DNA from: VAUL01 sp964603155
GTDB lineage: Bacteria; Desulfobacterota; Desulfuromonadia; Desulfuromonadales; BM103
Reading direction: 5' to 3'
Length of the DNA: 64,000 bases
NCBI GenBank assembly: GCA_964603155.1
Contig: CAZRTZ010000002.1
Span: forward strand, 57,625-121,624
Shown: positions 32,822 to 41,827 of the stretch, in pieces
Layout of the letters: every line of letters begins with the position of its first letter
How positions within the stretch are numbered: the first letter of the stretch is position 1
Made by a program: the position numbers and the translations under genes
Notes under the pieces: model-generated
What the model was told of the DNA's origin: nothing
The model's input: only the letters and a program-made list of their open reading frames with translations
Database searches by the model: none

Positions 32822-33568
32822 TCAAATCCTGGTCAGAATTTCCGGACCCTGATCGGTGATGGCAACGGTATGTTCAAAGTGGGCAGACCGCATGCCATCC
32901 TGAGTTACCGCGGTCCAGCCGTCTTCCAATATCCTTACGCCGGGAACACCGGCATTAATCATCGGCTCGATCGCCAGAGTCATCCCCGGCTTGAGTCGCG
33001 GTCCCTGCCCGGGGACCCCGAAGTTCGGCAATTGCGGTGCTTCATGCAACTTGCGGCCGATGCCGTGGCCGACGAACTCCCTGACGACACTGAACCCCTG
33101 CGGTTCAACCCAGGACTGCACGGCGTGAGAAATATCCGAGAGCCGCGCTCCGGGAACCGCCGTGGCGATTGCCCTGTCCAAAGCTTCACGGGTTGCCTTT
33201 ACCAGGCGACCAGTTGCCTCATCGATTCGGCCAACCGGCACCGTAATCGCTGCATCACCGTAGAAACCCTGGTACAGCACCCCGAAATCGATGCTCAGGA
33301 TGTCGCCTTCCTGCAACGGGCGACGGTCAGGGAAACCATGCACGACGCGGTCGTTGGGAGATGCGCAAAGTGCGTAGGGGAAACCACCATACCCCTTGAA
33401 CGCCGGCTTCGCGCCAAGCCGCAGGCATTCCTGCTCTGCAACCTTATCCAACTCCCCGGAGGTGATGCCGGGGACGATCAACTCTTCCAGCCGGGCCAAA
33501 ATCTCAGCGACAATCCGCCCCGCCGCCCGCATCTTCTGCAATTCGGCGGCGCTCTTCAAAACAATCAC
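32822..33568 (-). CDS. map: Methionine aminopeptidase, type I
   Basis: Removes the initiator methionine. The 248-aa protein has the five metal ligands of the family: Asp in SIDFGVLYQGFYGD, His in FVGHGIGRKLHEAPQL, and Glu residues in AIEPMI and FEHTVAI. Start is GTG at 33568 (VIVLKSAAELQKMR), one nt after the adk stop; the longer frame to 33670 lies inside adk and is unlike the family. It is part of secY-adk-map-rpmJ. Confidence 0.97.
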   Translation of the reverse strand: MIVLKSAAELQKMRAAGRIVAEILARLEELIVPGITSGELDKVAEQECLRLGAKPAFKGYGGFPYALCASPNDRVVHGFPDRRPLQEGDILSIDFGVLYQGFYGDAAITVPVGRIDEATGRLVKATREALDRAIATAVPGARLSDISHAVQSWVEPQGFSVVREFVGHGIGRKLHEAPQLPNFGVPGQGPRLKPGMTLAIEPMINAGVPGVRILEDGWTAVTQDGMRSAHFEHTVAITDQGPEILTRI

Positions 33569-33569
33569 T

Positions 33570-34217
33570 CTAGCCTGCCTGCAAAGCTGACAGAATCTGC
33601 TCCTGAACGACCGGAATCGACTGCATGCCGTCAAGTTCGGCCAGCAAGCCCGCCTGACGATAGTAGGCAATCAACGGTTCGGTCTGCGCCGCATAAACGG
33701 AAAGCCGCCGCCGGATCGTAGCTTCCTGGTCATCATCGCGCTGATACAGCTCGCCGCCGCACGCATCGCAGCTTTCACCGCTGCGGGGCGGATCGAAGGT
33801 GACATGATAGCCGCGACCGCAACCACGGCAGGTGCGACGCCCCGTAAGACGCTGCACCAGAGCTTCCGCATCAACCGTCAGGGAAACAACCCGATCAAGC
33901 TGACGCCCAAGCCCGGCCAGAGTGGCCTGCAGCGCGTCGGCCTGAGCCACCGTGCGCGGAAAGCCGTCAAGGATGAACCCCCCCTGGCAGTCCCCCTCCT
34001 GCAGGCGCTCACGCACAATACCGATCACCACCTCATCCGGCACCAGCGCACCGGCGTCCATGAACCCCTTTGCCTGGAGACCCAGCGACGTACCGGCCTG
34101 AACCGCCCCCCTGAGGATGTCGCCTGTGGCAATTTGCGGAATGGCAAAACGCTCGACCAGCATCTTGGCCTGAGTCCCCTTGCCAGCTCCGGGCGGACCG
34201 AGCAGAATCAGCTTCAT
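33570..34217 (-). CDS. adk: Adenylate kinase, zinc-LID type
   Basis: Interconverts ATP+AMP and 2 ADP. The 215-aa protein starts MKLILLGPPGAGKGTQAKML (P-loop) and has the LID domain with four cysteines (CRGC ... CDACGG) that hold a structural zinc. The ATG at 34217 is the family start; an upstream codon at 34229 would add MAQV. It follows secY with 12 nt. Confidence 0.97.
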   Translation of the reverse strand: MKLILLGPPGAGKGTQAKMLVERFAIPQIATGDILRGAVQAGTSLGLQAKGFMDAGALVPDEVVIGIVRERLQEGDCQGGFILDGFPRTVAQADALQATLAGLGRQLDRVVSLTVDAEALVQRLTGRRTCRGCGRGYHVTFDPPRSGESCDACGGELYQRDDDQEATIRRRLSVYAAQTEPLIAYYRQAGLLAELDGMQSIPVVQEQILSALQAG

Positions 34218-34229
34218 TACCTGAGCCAC

Positions 34230-35540
34230 TTAGCCGCGGCGCCCCTTGATCGTAACGCCCTTCATGAATCCCTCGTAGGAACGGGAGATCAAGTGGGCTT
34301 CGATCTGCGACGCGGTATCCATGCCGACGCCGACCAGAATCAGCAGCGAAGTCCCCCCGAAATAGAAGGGGAGATTGAACTTGCCGATCAAAATGGTCGG
34401 CAGCACGCAGATCGCCGAGATGTAAAGCGCACCGGCAAAGGTCAAGCGACCCAGCACGGTATCGAGGTATTCGGCCGTCGGCTTGCCCGGACGCACGCCG
34501 GGGATATAGCCGCCATGTTTCTTGATGTTTTCCGCCACATCCGCCGGGTTAAAAGTCACAGCCGTATAGAAATAGCAGAAAAAGATGATAAAAGCTACAA
34601 AGAACAGATTATACAGCCAGTGCGACGGCGTCATTATCGAAGCAAAGGCCTGAACCCAGGGGACGTTGACAAAAGTGGCGATCGTCCCGGGAAACATGAG
34701 AATCGAGCTGGCAAAGATCGGCGGGATGACCCCGCTCATGTTGATCTTCAAAGGCAGATGACTGCTCTGCCCCCCCATGGTCCGCGCCCCGACCACGCGC
34801 TTGGCGTAGTGAATCGGAACTCGGCGTTGCCCCCGCTCCATGAAAACCACGGCCCAGATAACGGCGACCATTACTGCCAGAATCAGCAACATGACGACCG
34901 GTGACAGAACACCAGTATTCATGAGGCGGAGGCTGTTGACGATGGCGCCAGGGATTTCGGCAACAATCCCGGCAAAAATGATCAGGGAGATGCCGTTGCC
35001 GATACCGCGCTCGGTAATCTGCTCACCGAGCCACATAATGAATGCGGTCCCCGCGGTCAGCGTGATCACCGTGAGGACGACGAAGCCGATCCCCTGGGAA
35101 TGAACCACCGGTTCACCGGCCGGACCACGCATAGTCTGCAAACCGATCGCAATGCCGGTCCCCTGGATGATCGAAAGCAGAACCGTGCCGTAACGGGTCC
35201 AGCGGGTGATGGTCTTGCGCCCCTGCTCCCCCTCCTTGGCCATCCGCTCGACCGGTTCCCAAACCACGGTCAGCAACTGCAGGATGATCGAGGCGCTGAT
35301 GTACGGCATGATCCCCAGCGCGAAGATCGTCATCCGCTCCAGAGCCCCGCCGGTAAAGGCGCTGACCAATCCAAGCAGAGTCCCCTGCGTCCCTTGGAAA
35401 AACTGCGCAAGAGCCATGCGGTCAATCCCTGGCAACGGGATATGACAGCCGATCCGATAAACCGTCAGCATCCCCAGGACAAAAAGGATGCGTCGGCGCA
35501 GTTCAGGGATGCTGAATACGGTCTGGATTTTATCGAACAA
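34230..35540 (-). CDS. secY: SecY, protein translocase channel
   Basis: The 436-aa protein is the central membrane pore of SecYEG, with ten predicted membrane helices and the cytosolic signature loops (MPYISASIILQLL, GIGNGISLIIFAGIV, KHGGYIPGVRPG). The start is TTG at 35540 (MFDKIQTVFSIPELRRR), GAGG 10 nt upstream; no ATG nearby fits. It follows rplO by two nt. Confidence 0.97.
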   Translation of the reverse strand: MFDKIQTVFSIPELRRRILFVLGMLTVYRIGCHIPLPGIDRMALAQFFQGTQGTLLGLVSAFTGGALERMTIFALGIMPYISASIILQLLTVVWEPVERMAKEGEQGRKTITRWTRYGTVLLSIIQGTGIAIGLQTMRGPAGEPVVHSQGIGFVVLTVITLTAGTAFIMWLGEQITERGIGNGISLIIFAGIVAEIPGAIVNSLRLMNTGVLSPVVMLLILAVMVAVIWAVVFMERGQRRVPIHYAKRVVGARTMGGQSSHLPLKINMSGVIPPIFASSILMFPGTIATFVNVPWVQAFASIMTPSHWLYNLFFVAFIIFFCYFYTAVTFNPADVAENIKKHGGYIPGVRPGKPTAEYLDTVLGRLTFAGALYISAICVLPTILIGKFNLPFYFGGTSLLILVGVGMDTASQIEAHLISRSYEGFMKGVTIKGRRG

Positions 35541-35542
35541 GG

Positions 35543-35983
35543 CTAGAGAACCTCGGCGGTGCCGCCGGCCGCAGCGATCTTCTCCTGGGCCGACTTGCTG
35601 AACTTGTGGGCCTTGACAGTCAGCGCCTTGGTCAGCTCGCCATCACCGAGAACCTTGACGCCGTCCTTGATCTGCCCGACCAGCCCGGCCTTGCCCAGAG
35701 CCTCGATGTCAACAACGCTGCCGGCTTCGAAAAGCTCGAGGTCACGCAGATTGACAAGGGCGTATTCCCTGTGGGTCAACGGATTAAAACCACGCTTCGG
35801 GAGACGGCGCTGAAGGGGCATCTGGCCACCTTCGAAACCGGGCTTGACACTCCCCCCGGCACGCGCCTTCTGGCCTTTATGCCCCTTCCCTGCAGTCTTG
35901 CCGGTACCGGAGCCATGGCCTCGACCGATGCGCTTGCGATTGCGATGCGAGCCGAGTGCCGGCTGCAGATTGCTCAGATCCAT
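35543..35983 (-). CDS. rplO: Ribosomal protein L15
   Basis: The 146-aa protein starts MDLSNLQPALGSHRNRKRIG, then the basic Gly-rich GHGSGTGKTAGKGHKGQKAR. The second ATG (35983) is preferred because AAGGA is better spaced than for the ATG at 35989, which would add MT; either is possible. Confidence 0.96.
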   Translation of the reverse strand: MDLSNLQPALGSHRNRKRIGRGHGSGTGKTAGKGHKGQKARAGGSVKPGFEGGQMPLQRRLPKRGFNPLTHREYALVNLRDLELFEAGSVVDIEALGKAGLVGQIKDGVKVLGDGELTKALTVKAHKFSKSAQEKIAAAGGTAEVL

Positions 35984-36002
35984 GGTCATCTATCCTTCGT
36001 GC

Positions 36003-36179
36003 TTATTCTTCAACAGATACCAGGTGCGAAACTTTGCCGATCATGCCGCGAATTGCCGGGGTGTCCTGCAGCGTCACCGTCTGGTTCAGACGGCGCAGAC
36101 CAAGACCGTTCAGCACTTTGGTGAAGTATTCAGCGCGCCCGATACCGCTGCGCTTGAGAGTAACCTTGATATCAGCCAT
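36003..36179 (-). CDS. rpmD: Ribosomal protein L30
   Basis: A 58-aa protein MADIKVTLKRSGIGRAEYFT..., with the LGLRRLNQTVTLQDTPAIRG signature. It is in the expected rpsE-rpmD-rplO order. Confidence 0.97.
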   Translation of the reverse strand: MADIKVTLKRSGIGRAEYFTKVLNGLGLRRLNQTVTLQDTPAIRGMIGKVSHLVSVEE

Positions 36180-36193
36180 GTGCGTATCCCTTT

Positions 36194-36697
36194 TCAGGCG
36201 GTTTCATCGTCGCCCTCGGCCAAACCACGCCGGGCGATGATCTCTTCCGGATCCTGCAGCAACTGCAGAGCCCGCATGGTCGCCTTGACCACATTGTGGG
36301 GGTTGTTGGACCCCAGACACTTGGAAAGAATGTCGCTGATCCCTGCCACCTCGAGGATGGCGCGGGTCGCACCGCCGGCAATCACGCCGGTCCCCTGGGA
36401 AGCCGGTTTAAGCAGCACCTTGCCGGCGCCGAACTTGCCAAGGACATCATAAGGAATGGTTGTCCCCTGGCGCGGTACCGAGATCATGCTCTTCTTGGCC
36501 TGCTCCACGCCTTTACGGATGGCTTCCGGCACCTCGCGTGCCTTGCCGAGACCGTAACCGACCTTGCCGGCACCGTCACCGACTACCACCAGGGCCGAGA
36601 AGCTGAAACGACGGCCACCCTTGACAACCTTCGCCGTGCGGCTGATGTGAATCACACGGTCAAGGAAATTGCTTTCGCTGGTTTCAACGCGCTGCAA
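36194..36697 (-). CDS. rpsE: Ribosomal protein S5
   Basis: The 167-aa protein has the S5 signature FSFSALVVVGDGAGKVGYGLG and a C-terminal S5 domain. The start is TTG at 36697 (MQRVETSESNFLDRVIHISR) with AGGAGG 6-7 nt upstream. Confidence 0.96.
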   Translation of the reverse strand: MQRVETSESNFLDRVIHISRTAKVVKGGRRFSFSALVVVGDGAGKVGYGLGKAREVPEAIRKGVEQAKKSMISVPRQGTTIPYDVLGKFGAGKVLLKPASQGTGVIAGGATRAILEVAGISDILSKCLGSNNPHNVVKATMRALQLLQDPEEIIARRGLAEGDDETA

Positions 36698-36713
36698 GCT
36701 CGCCTCCTATGGC

Positions 36714-37082
36714 TCAGAAAGACAGTCCGGCTTCACGGGCCGCATCGGCCAACGCCTTGACCCGACCGTGGTAGAGAAAACCGTTACGGTCGAAGACCAC
36801 CTGGGTGATATTTTTTGCCAGGGCCTGCTCGGCGATCTGCTTGCCGATCAGTTTGGCAGCCTCGACATTACCGCTTGATTTCAGATCGCCCTTGGTCCCC
36901 TTGGCAACAGTCGAGACTGCAACCAGCGTGGTACCGGTGGTGTCCTCGATGATCTGAGCGTAGATATGCTTGGCGCTGCGGAACACGCAAAGTCGCGGCC
37001 GCTCCTGGGAGCCGGTGACTTTGCGGCGAACCCGCACCTGACGCTTCTGACGGGCTTCCCGCCGTTCTTTCGCGAAATTCAC
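36714..37082 (-). CDS. rplR: Ribosomal protein L18
   Basis: The 122-aa 5S rRNA-binding protein starts MNFAKERREARQKRQVRVRR and contains RPRLCVFRSAKHIYAQIIED and the C-terminal FDRNGFLYHGRVKALADAAR. Start GTG at 37082 with GAGG 7 nt upstream. Confidence 0.97.
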   Translation of the reverse strand: MNFAKERREARQKRQVRVRRKVTGSQERPRLCVFRSAKHIYAQIIEDTTGTTLVAVSTVAKGTKGDLKSSGNVEAAKLIGKQIAEQALAKNITQVVFDRNGFLYHGRVKALADAAREAGLSF

Positions 37083-37098
37083 GATCTCACCTCGTCAC

Positions 37099-37638
37099 TT
37101 ACTTCTTGCCGCCGGCTTTACCGGCCTTGCGCAGAATGCGCTCATCAGCGTACTTGATCCCCTTCCCCTTGTAAGGCTCGGGCGGACGGAAGGAACGGAT
37201 CTTGGCCGCAGTCGCTCCAACCAGTTCCTTGTCGATACCGGTCAGGGTGATTTTGGTCTGTTTGTCGACCTCCGCGGCAATGCCGGCAGGAAGAGGGTAC
37301 TCCACCGGATGGGAATAACCCAGCGCGAGATTCAGCACCGTCCCCTTGAGTTCGGCGCGGTAACCGACGCCGTTAATTTCGAGACTCTTGGAGAAACCCT
37401 TGGTCACACCTTCGACCATGTTGGCAACCAGAGTTCTGGTCAGGCCCTGCAGCGCGCCGCCGCTTGCCGGATTTTTGGGGCTGACCTGAATCTGATCAGC
37501 CTCGACATTGACCACGACCTGGTCATGCAGTTCCCGCTCGAGACGGCCCTTTGGCCCCTCGACCTTTACATTCCGGCCAGCAAGGGCGACCTTGACCCCG
37601 GCAGGTATAACAATCGGTTTTTTGCCGATGCGCGACAT
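37099..37638 (-). CDS. rplF: Ribosomal protein L6
   Basis: The 179-aa protein begins MSRIGKKPIVIPAGVKVALA and ends in the conserved PEPYKGKGIKYADERILRKAGKAGGKK region. It binds 23S rRNA near the factor site. Confidence 0.98.
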   Translation of the reverse strand: MSRIGKKPIVIPAGVKVALAGRNVKVEGPKGRLERELHDQVVVNVEADQIQVSPKNPASGGALQGLTRTLVANMVEGVTKGFSKSLEINGVGYRAELKGTVLNLALGYSHPVEYPLPAGIAAEVDKQTKITLTGIDKELVGATAAKIRSFRPPEPYKGKGIKYADERILRKAGKAGGKK

Positions 37639-37671
37639 TGCTTGTATCTCCTCAGACAGGATTCTAGGCGG

Positions 37672-38070
37672 TTACCAGATCGTGCAGAGCACTTCGCCGC
37701 CGATGGCGGCGGCACGGGCCGCAGTATCATCCATAACCCCCTTGGAGGTCGACAGGATGGCCGAGCCGATACCGTTCTTGACCTTCGGGATATCATCCTT
37801 GGCCACGTAAATGCGCCGGCCAGGAGAAGAAACCCGCGTGATCTCGTGGATGACCGGCAGATTGTTACCGTCATACTTCAGATAAACGCGCAACACCCCT
37901 TGCTTGTCGTCGCTGATCACCTTGAAATTCCGGATGTAGCCGAGGTTTTTCAAGACAGTCGCGACGGCGACCTTTAGGTTGGACGACGGGATGTCGACCT
38001 TGGGGTGTTTAGCCATCACCGCATTGCGGATGCGGGTCAGCATGTCAGCGATTGGATCCGTCATACCCAT
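37672..38070 (-). CDS. rpsH: Ribosomal protein S8
   Basis: The 132-aa protein starts MGMTDPIADMLTRIRNAVMA and ends with the S8 signature STSKGVMDDTAARAAAIGGE. AAGGAG is 8 nt before the ATG at 38070. In many bacteria S8 represses the spc operon. Confidence 0.97.
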   Translation of the reverse strand: MGMTDPIADMLTRIRNAVMAKHPKVDIPSSNLKVAVATVLKNLGYIRNFKVISDDKQGVLRVYLKYDGNNLPVIHEITRVSSPGRRIYVAKDDIPKVKNGIGSAILSTSKGVMDDTAARAAAIGGEVLCTIW

Positions 38071-38093
38071 GAAGACTGCTCCTTATCAACCGG

Positions 38094-38279
38094 TTACCAA
38101 CTGGACTTGACCACACCCGGAAGTTTTCCCTGGGCGGCCAGCTTGCGCAGGCAGATCCTGCACATATCGAACTTGCGGTAGTATGCACGCGGCCGACCAC
38201 AAATCGGGCAGCGATTATACTGTCTTACCTTGAACTTGGCCGGGCGGGCGGCCTTGATGCGCATCGATTTCTTTGCCAC
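38094..38279 (-). CDS. rpsZ: Ribosomal protein S14, type Z (zinc-binding short form)
   Basis: A 61-aa S14 with cysteines 24, 27, 40 and 43 (RCPICGRPRAYYRKFDMCRI). This is the short zinc form rather than the about 100-aa Cys-free form. Start is GTG at 38279. It lies between rplE and rpsH. Confidence 0.97.
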   Translation of the reverse strand: MAKKSMRIKAARPAKFKVRQYNRCPICGRPRAYYRKFDMCRICLRKLAAQGKLPGVVKSSW

Positions 38280-38291
38280 GATAATCCTCCG

Positions 38292-38846
38292 CTAGGCTGC
38301 TGCAGACTGTTTCCGGAACGGCATGCCGAGAGCGGTGAGCAGAGCCCGACCCTCCTCGTCAGTGCGCGCACTGGTGACAATGGAGATATTCATGCCTTTG
38401 ACCTTGTCGATCTTCTCGATGTCGATCTCTGGGAAAATCAGCTGTTCGCGAATGCCCAGCGTGTAGTTGCCGCGACCGTCAAACCCCTTGGGCGAGACCC
38501 CCTTGAAGTCACGCACGCGCGGCAGCGCCACATTGATGAGACGATCAAGGAATTCGTAGGCCCGCTCGCGACGCAACGTCACCATGCAGCCGATCGGCAT
38601 CCCCTCGCGCAACTTGAAGGTTGCGATAGAGCGCTTGGCGCGGGTGATGACCGCTTTCTGCCCGGTAATGCGCGACAGTTCCTCGACGGCGGATTCCAGA
38701 ATCTTGATATTCTGGATCGCTTCGCCAAGGCCCATATTGATCACGACCTTCTCGATGCGGGGGACTTCCATCACGTTCTTCAGCTGCAGATCCTGCTGCA
38801 GTTTCGGCGCGAATTCTTTCTGATACTGGTCCTTAAGCCTGGCCAT
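38292..38846 (-). CDS. rplE: Ribosomal protein L5
   Basis: The 184-aa 5S-rRNA-binding protein starts MARLKDQYQKEFAPKLQQDL. GGGAGG lies 6 nt before the ATG at 38846; a longer frame to 38960 is inside rplX. Signature VVINMGLGEAIQNIKILESA is present. Confidence 0.97.
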   Translation of the reverse strand: MARLKDQYQKEFAPKLQQDLQLKNVMEVPRIEKVVINMGLGEAIQNIKILESAVEELSRITGQKAVITRAKRSIATFKLREGMPIGCMVTLRRERAYEFLDRLINVALPRVRDFKGVSPKGFDGRGNYTLGIREQLIFPEIDIEKIDKVKGMNISIVTSARTDEEGRALLTALGMPFRKQSAAA

Positions 38847-38857
38847 GAACATCCTCC

Positions 38858-39187
38858 CTACTTGTCCAGGATCTCGTTGCACTTCTTGCAGAAGCGCGCC
38901 TTGCTGCCATCTTCCAGGATACGGATCCCGGTGCGCGACGGCTTGTTGCACCCCTTGCACAGGACCTGAACATTGGAGGCAGCAAACGGTGCTTCCTTCT
39001 CGATAATTCCGCCCTGATTGTTGGTACGGGTCGGCCGGGTGTGCCGCTTGACCACATTCAGGCTTTCGACCACCACCTGGCCGCGTTCGGGGAGCACGCG
39101 GACGATCTTGCCGCTCTTCCCCTTTTCCTTCCCGGCAATCACCATCACCAGGTCATCTTTTTTGACATGCAGCTTCTTGACTGCCAT
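38858..39187 (-). CDS. rplX: Ribosomal protein L24 with a four-Cys zinc ribbon
   Basis: The 109-aa assembly-initiator protein has the KOW motif (KKDDLVMVIAGKEKGKSGKI) and four cysteines (77, 80, 100, 103) in CKGC ... CKKC that probably bind zinc. The ATG at 39187 is better placed than GTG at 39196, which overlaps the ribosome site. Confidence 0.96.
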   Translation of the reverse strand: MAVKKLHVKKDDLVMVIAGKEKGKSGKIVRVLPERGQVVVESLNVVKRHTRPTRTNNQGGIIEKEAPFAASNVQVLCKGCNKPSRTGIRILEDGSKARFCKKCNEILDK

Positions 39188-39208
39188 GGCGTTCACACTC
39201 CCAACTGC

Positions 39209-39577
39209 TTATAGAACTTCAGGGGCCAGCGAAACAATCTTCATGAACTTCTTGGCGCGCAGCTCGCGTGCCACCGGGCCGAAGATACGGGTGCCGACCG
39301 GTTCGCCGGCCGCATTGACAACCACGGCCGAATTGTTATCGAAACGGATGTATGAACCATCGGCCCGCGGCACTTCCTTGGCCGTCCGCACGATGACCGC
39401 GCGTACGACATCACCTTTTTTCACCCTCGAATTGGGAAGGGCTTCCTTGACCGAGCAAATGATGATATCGCCCAGCCCGGCATATTTGCGCTTCGACCCG
39501 CCAGGGACTTTGATGCAGCAGAGTCTCCGGGCACCGGAGTTGTCTGCGACATCAAGCATGGTCTGCATCTGAATCAT
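39209..39577 (-). CDS. rplN: Ribosomal protein L14
   Basis: The 122-aa protein MIQMQTMLDVADNSGARRLC has the L14 signature AVIVRTAKEVPRADGSYIRF and the expected length. Confidence 0.98.
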   Translation of the reverse strand: MIQMQTMLDVADNSGARRLCCIKVPGGSKRKYAGLGDIIICSVKEALPNSRVKKGDVVRAVIVRTAKEVPRADGSYIRFDNNSAVVVNAAGEPVGTRIFGPVARELRAKKFMKIVSLAPEVL

Positions 39578-39598
39578 GGCCGGTTATCTCCTAAGACC

Positions 39599-39865
39599 TT
39601 AGACGGTTACGTGTTTTTCAAGGATTTCCCGGACGCGCCAGCGCTTGTCTTTCGACAGCGGGCGGGTCTCGACGATCAGCACCTTGTCGCCGATCGCGCA
39701 CTCGTTGCGTTCGTCGTGGGCCTTGCAGGTCACGCGCCGCTTAATATATTTCTTATAGGTCGGGTGCTTGACGATGTTGTCCACGCGGACCACGACCGTC
39801 TTGTCCATCTTGTCACTGACGACCACACCCATCCGGGTTTTCCGGTTGCCTCGCTCTGTGCTCAT
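39599..39865 (-). CDS. rpsQ: Ribosomal protein S17
   Basis: The 88-aa protein MSTERGNRKTRMGVVVSDKM has the OB-fold signature GDKVLIVETRPLSKDKRWRV. Order rpmC-rpsQ-rplN is standard. Confidence 0.98.
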   Translation of the reverse strand: MSTERGNRKTRMGVVVSDKMDKTVVVRVDNIVKHPTYKKYIKRRVTCKAHDERNECAIGDKVLIVETRPLSKDKRWRVREILEKHVTV

Positions 39866-39885
39866 TTGCGTCCTCGCCTTTGCGC

Positions 39886-40074
39886 TTAACCGCGTTTTTC
39901 CTGCAGAATCGTCTTGACGCGGGCAATCTCTTTCCGTACCTGAGGAATGCGCGCGCTGTTTTCCAGGTGACCGGTGTGCAACTGGAAGCGCAGGTTGAAC
40001 AGTTCCTGGCTCAGATCAGTCGCTTTCCGGTTTAGCTCGTCGGCACTCAGGGCCCGCAATTCCTTAGCCTTCAT
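39886..40074 (-). CDS. rpmC: Ribosomal protein L29
   Basis: The 62-aa protein MKAKELRALSADELNRKATD contains ELFNLRFQLHTGHLENSARI. The ATG at 40074 overlaps the rplP 3' end by 11 nt (40064-40074), suggesting translational coupling; the longer frame to 40089 adds five unusual residues. Confidence 0.96.
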   Translation of the reverse strand: MKAKELRALSADELNRKATDLSQELFNLRFQLHTGHLENSARIPQVRKEIARVKTILQEKRG

Positions 40075-40489
40075 GGCCGGTCTCCTCACGAATCAACAGC
40101 TTGGTCTTCATCGGCAGCTTGTGCGCGGCCAGACGGAACGCCTCGCGGGCGATCTCCTCGGTGACACCTTGCATCTCATACAGCACCATCCCCGGGCGCA
40201 CCACGCAAACCCAGCTGTCCGGGGAGCCCTTGCCGCTGCCCATACGGGTTTCAGCAGGCTTACGGGTCAACGGCTTGTGCGGAAATGCCCGGATCCAGAT
40301 ATTGCCGCCACGCTTGATGTAGCGTGTCATGGCGCGACGAGCGGCCTCAATCTGGCGTGCGGAAAGGAAACCGCAGTCGACGGCCTGCAGGCCGAAATCG
40401 CCGAAGTTCAGATCTGTGCCACCGGCGGCAGCACCCTTCATCCGGCCCTTGAATTGTTTTCTATGTTTGACCTTTTTAGGCATCAACAT
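40064..40489 (-). CDS. rplP: Ribosomal protein L16
   Basis: The 141-aa protein MLMPKKVKHRKQFKGRMKGA has the L16 signatures RAMTRYIKRGGNIWIRAFPH and RMGSGKGSPDSWVCVVRPG. It overlaps rpmC. Confidence 0.98.
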   Translation of the reverse strand: MLMPKKVKHRKQFKGRMKGAAAGGTDLNFGDFGLQAVDCGFLSARQIEAARRAMTRYIKRGGNIWIRAFPHKPLTRKPAETRMGSGKGSPDSWVCVVRPGMVLYEMQGVTEEIAREAFRLAAHKLPMKTKLLIREETGHEG

Positions 40490-40505
40490 GGCAGGTCAGC
40501 TCCTA

Positions 40506-41156
40506 TCAACGATTCTGCTGCAACTGGTCGCGGTCGAGAATCTCGCCCTTGAAGACCAGGACTTTGACACCGATAATCCCGTAGGTCGTCTTCGCCTCGG
40601 CAAAACCGTAATCGATGTCGGCACGCAGGGTGTGCAACGGCACACGACCTTCACGGTACCACTCGCGCCGGCTCATCTCGGCACCACCCAGGCGACCGGA
40701 ACACTCGATCTTGATCCCCTCGGCACCAAACTTGAGAGCCTGGCTGACGGCTTTCTTCATCGCACGGCGGAAAGCTACGCGGCGTTCGAGTTGGAGGGCA
40801 ACGTTCTCAGCCACCAGTTGCGCATCAATCTCCGGCTTGCGCACTTCCTGGATATTGATGAAGACTTCCTTGTCGGTCAGCTTGGACAGGTCCTTCTTCA
40901 GCGCCTCGACTTCGGAGCCCTTCTTGCCGATGATGATCCCCGGGCGCGCAGCGAAGATGTTCACCTTCGCCTTGCTGGCCGCGCGCTCGATCTCGACCTT
41001 GGAAATACCTGCATGATAGAGGCGCTTCTTGAGGTAGTCGCGCAGCTTGAGGTCTTCATGAAGCAGCCCGCAGTAATCCTTCTCCGCGTACCACTTCGAC
41101 TCCCAGGTGCGAATAACCCCGAGACGGAACCCTACTGGATGAACTTTCTGGCCCAA
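40506..41156 (-). CDS. rpsC: Ribosomal protein S3
   Basis: The 216-aa protein starts MGQKVHPVGFRLGVIRTWES, contains a KH domain (IFAARPGIIIGKKGSEVEAL) and the C-terminal GRLGGAEMSRREWYREGRVP. Start is TTG at 41156 with GAGGTGA upstream. Confidence 0.97.
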   Translation of the reverse strand: MGQKVHPVGFRLGVIRTWESKWYAEKDYCGLLHEDLKLRDYLKKRLYHAGISKVEIERAASKAKVNIFAARPGIIIGKKGSEVEALKKDLSKLTDKEVFINIQEVRKPEIDAQLVAENVALQLERRVAFRRAMKKAVSQALKFGAEGIKIECSGRLGGAEMSRREWYREGRVPLHTLRADIDYGFAEAKTTYGIIGVKVLVFKGEILDRDQLQQNR

Positions 41157-41176
41157 ACCTTCACCTCCTCGTGCGG

Positions 41177-41509
41177 TTACTGCTCACCCAACACCACGGT
41201 AATGTGGCTGGTCGGCTTGCGGATGCGGCTGGCGCTGCCACGCCCCTTCGGCATGAAACGGCGCAGAACTGGTCCTTGATCGACAAAGATCGTCTTGACG
41301 AAGAGACGGTCGACGTCACTAACCCCCTTCTGCTCGGCATTCGCCACCGCAGAACTGACCAGTTTAGCGACAATTTCAGCCGCCTTCTGGGGGGAAAACT
41401 TCAAAATGTTCAGCGCTTCCTGAACCCGCTTGCCGCGCACCATGTCGGTGACCAAGCGGGCCTTTTGCGGGGAGAGGCGCACGAAACTCAATTTGGCACA
41501 GGCTTCCAT
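41177..41509 (-). CDS. rplV: Ribosomal protein L22
   Basis: The 110-aa protein MEACAKLSFVRLSPQKARLV ends in KGRGSASRIRKPTSHITVVL, the L22 signature including the exit-tunnel beta-hairpin. Confidence 0.98.
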   Translation of the reverse strand: MEACAKLSFVRLSPQKARLVTDMVRGKRVQEALNILKFSPQKAAEIVAKLVSSAVANAEQKGVSDVDRLFVKTIFVDQGPVLRRFMPKGRGSASRIRKPTSHITVVLGEQ

Positions 41510-41530
41510 GAACCGTTACTCCTTGGGCTC

Positions 41531-41806
41531 TTACTTTTTCTTCTTCTTGTCAGCGCCGTGCCCGAAGTAGGTGCGGGTCGGAGCGAATTCGCCGAGCTTA
41601 TGACCGACCATATTCTCGGTCACAAAAACCGGGATGAATTTCTTGCCGTTATGGACGGCAAAGGTCTGGCCAACAAACTCCGGAATAATCGTGGAACGAC
41701 GCGACCAGGTCTTGATGACCTTGCCCGGGCTCCCTTCCCCTGATTTCTGCACCTTGCGCGCGAGGCTTTCCTCGACGTACGGGCCCTTCTTGATCGATCT
41801 CGCCAC
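41531..41806 (-). CDS. rpsS: Ribosomal protein S19
   Basis: The 91-aa protein MARSIKKGPYVEESLARKVQ ends in the S19 signature MVGHKLGEFAPTRTYFGHGA with a basic tail. The start is GTG at 41806. Confidence 0.98.
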   Translation of the reverse strand: MARSIKKGPYVEESLARKVQKSGEGSPGKVIKTWSRRSTIIPEFVGQTFAVHNGKKFIPVFVTENMVGHKLGEFAPTRTYFGHGADKKKKK

Positions 41807-41827
41807 GGTTGTCTCCTGTCCGCGATC

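Noticed and set aside
38847..38960. Longer start of rplE at 38960
   Set aside because: It lies within rplX in another frame, and the ATG at 38846 has a strong GGGAGG site and the family N-terminus.
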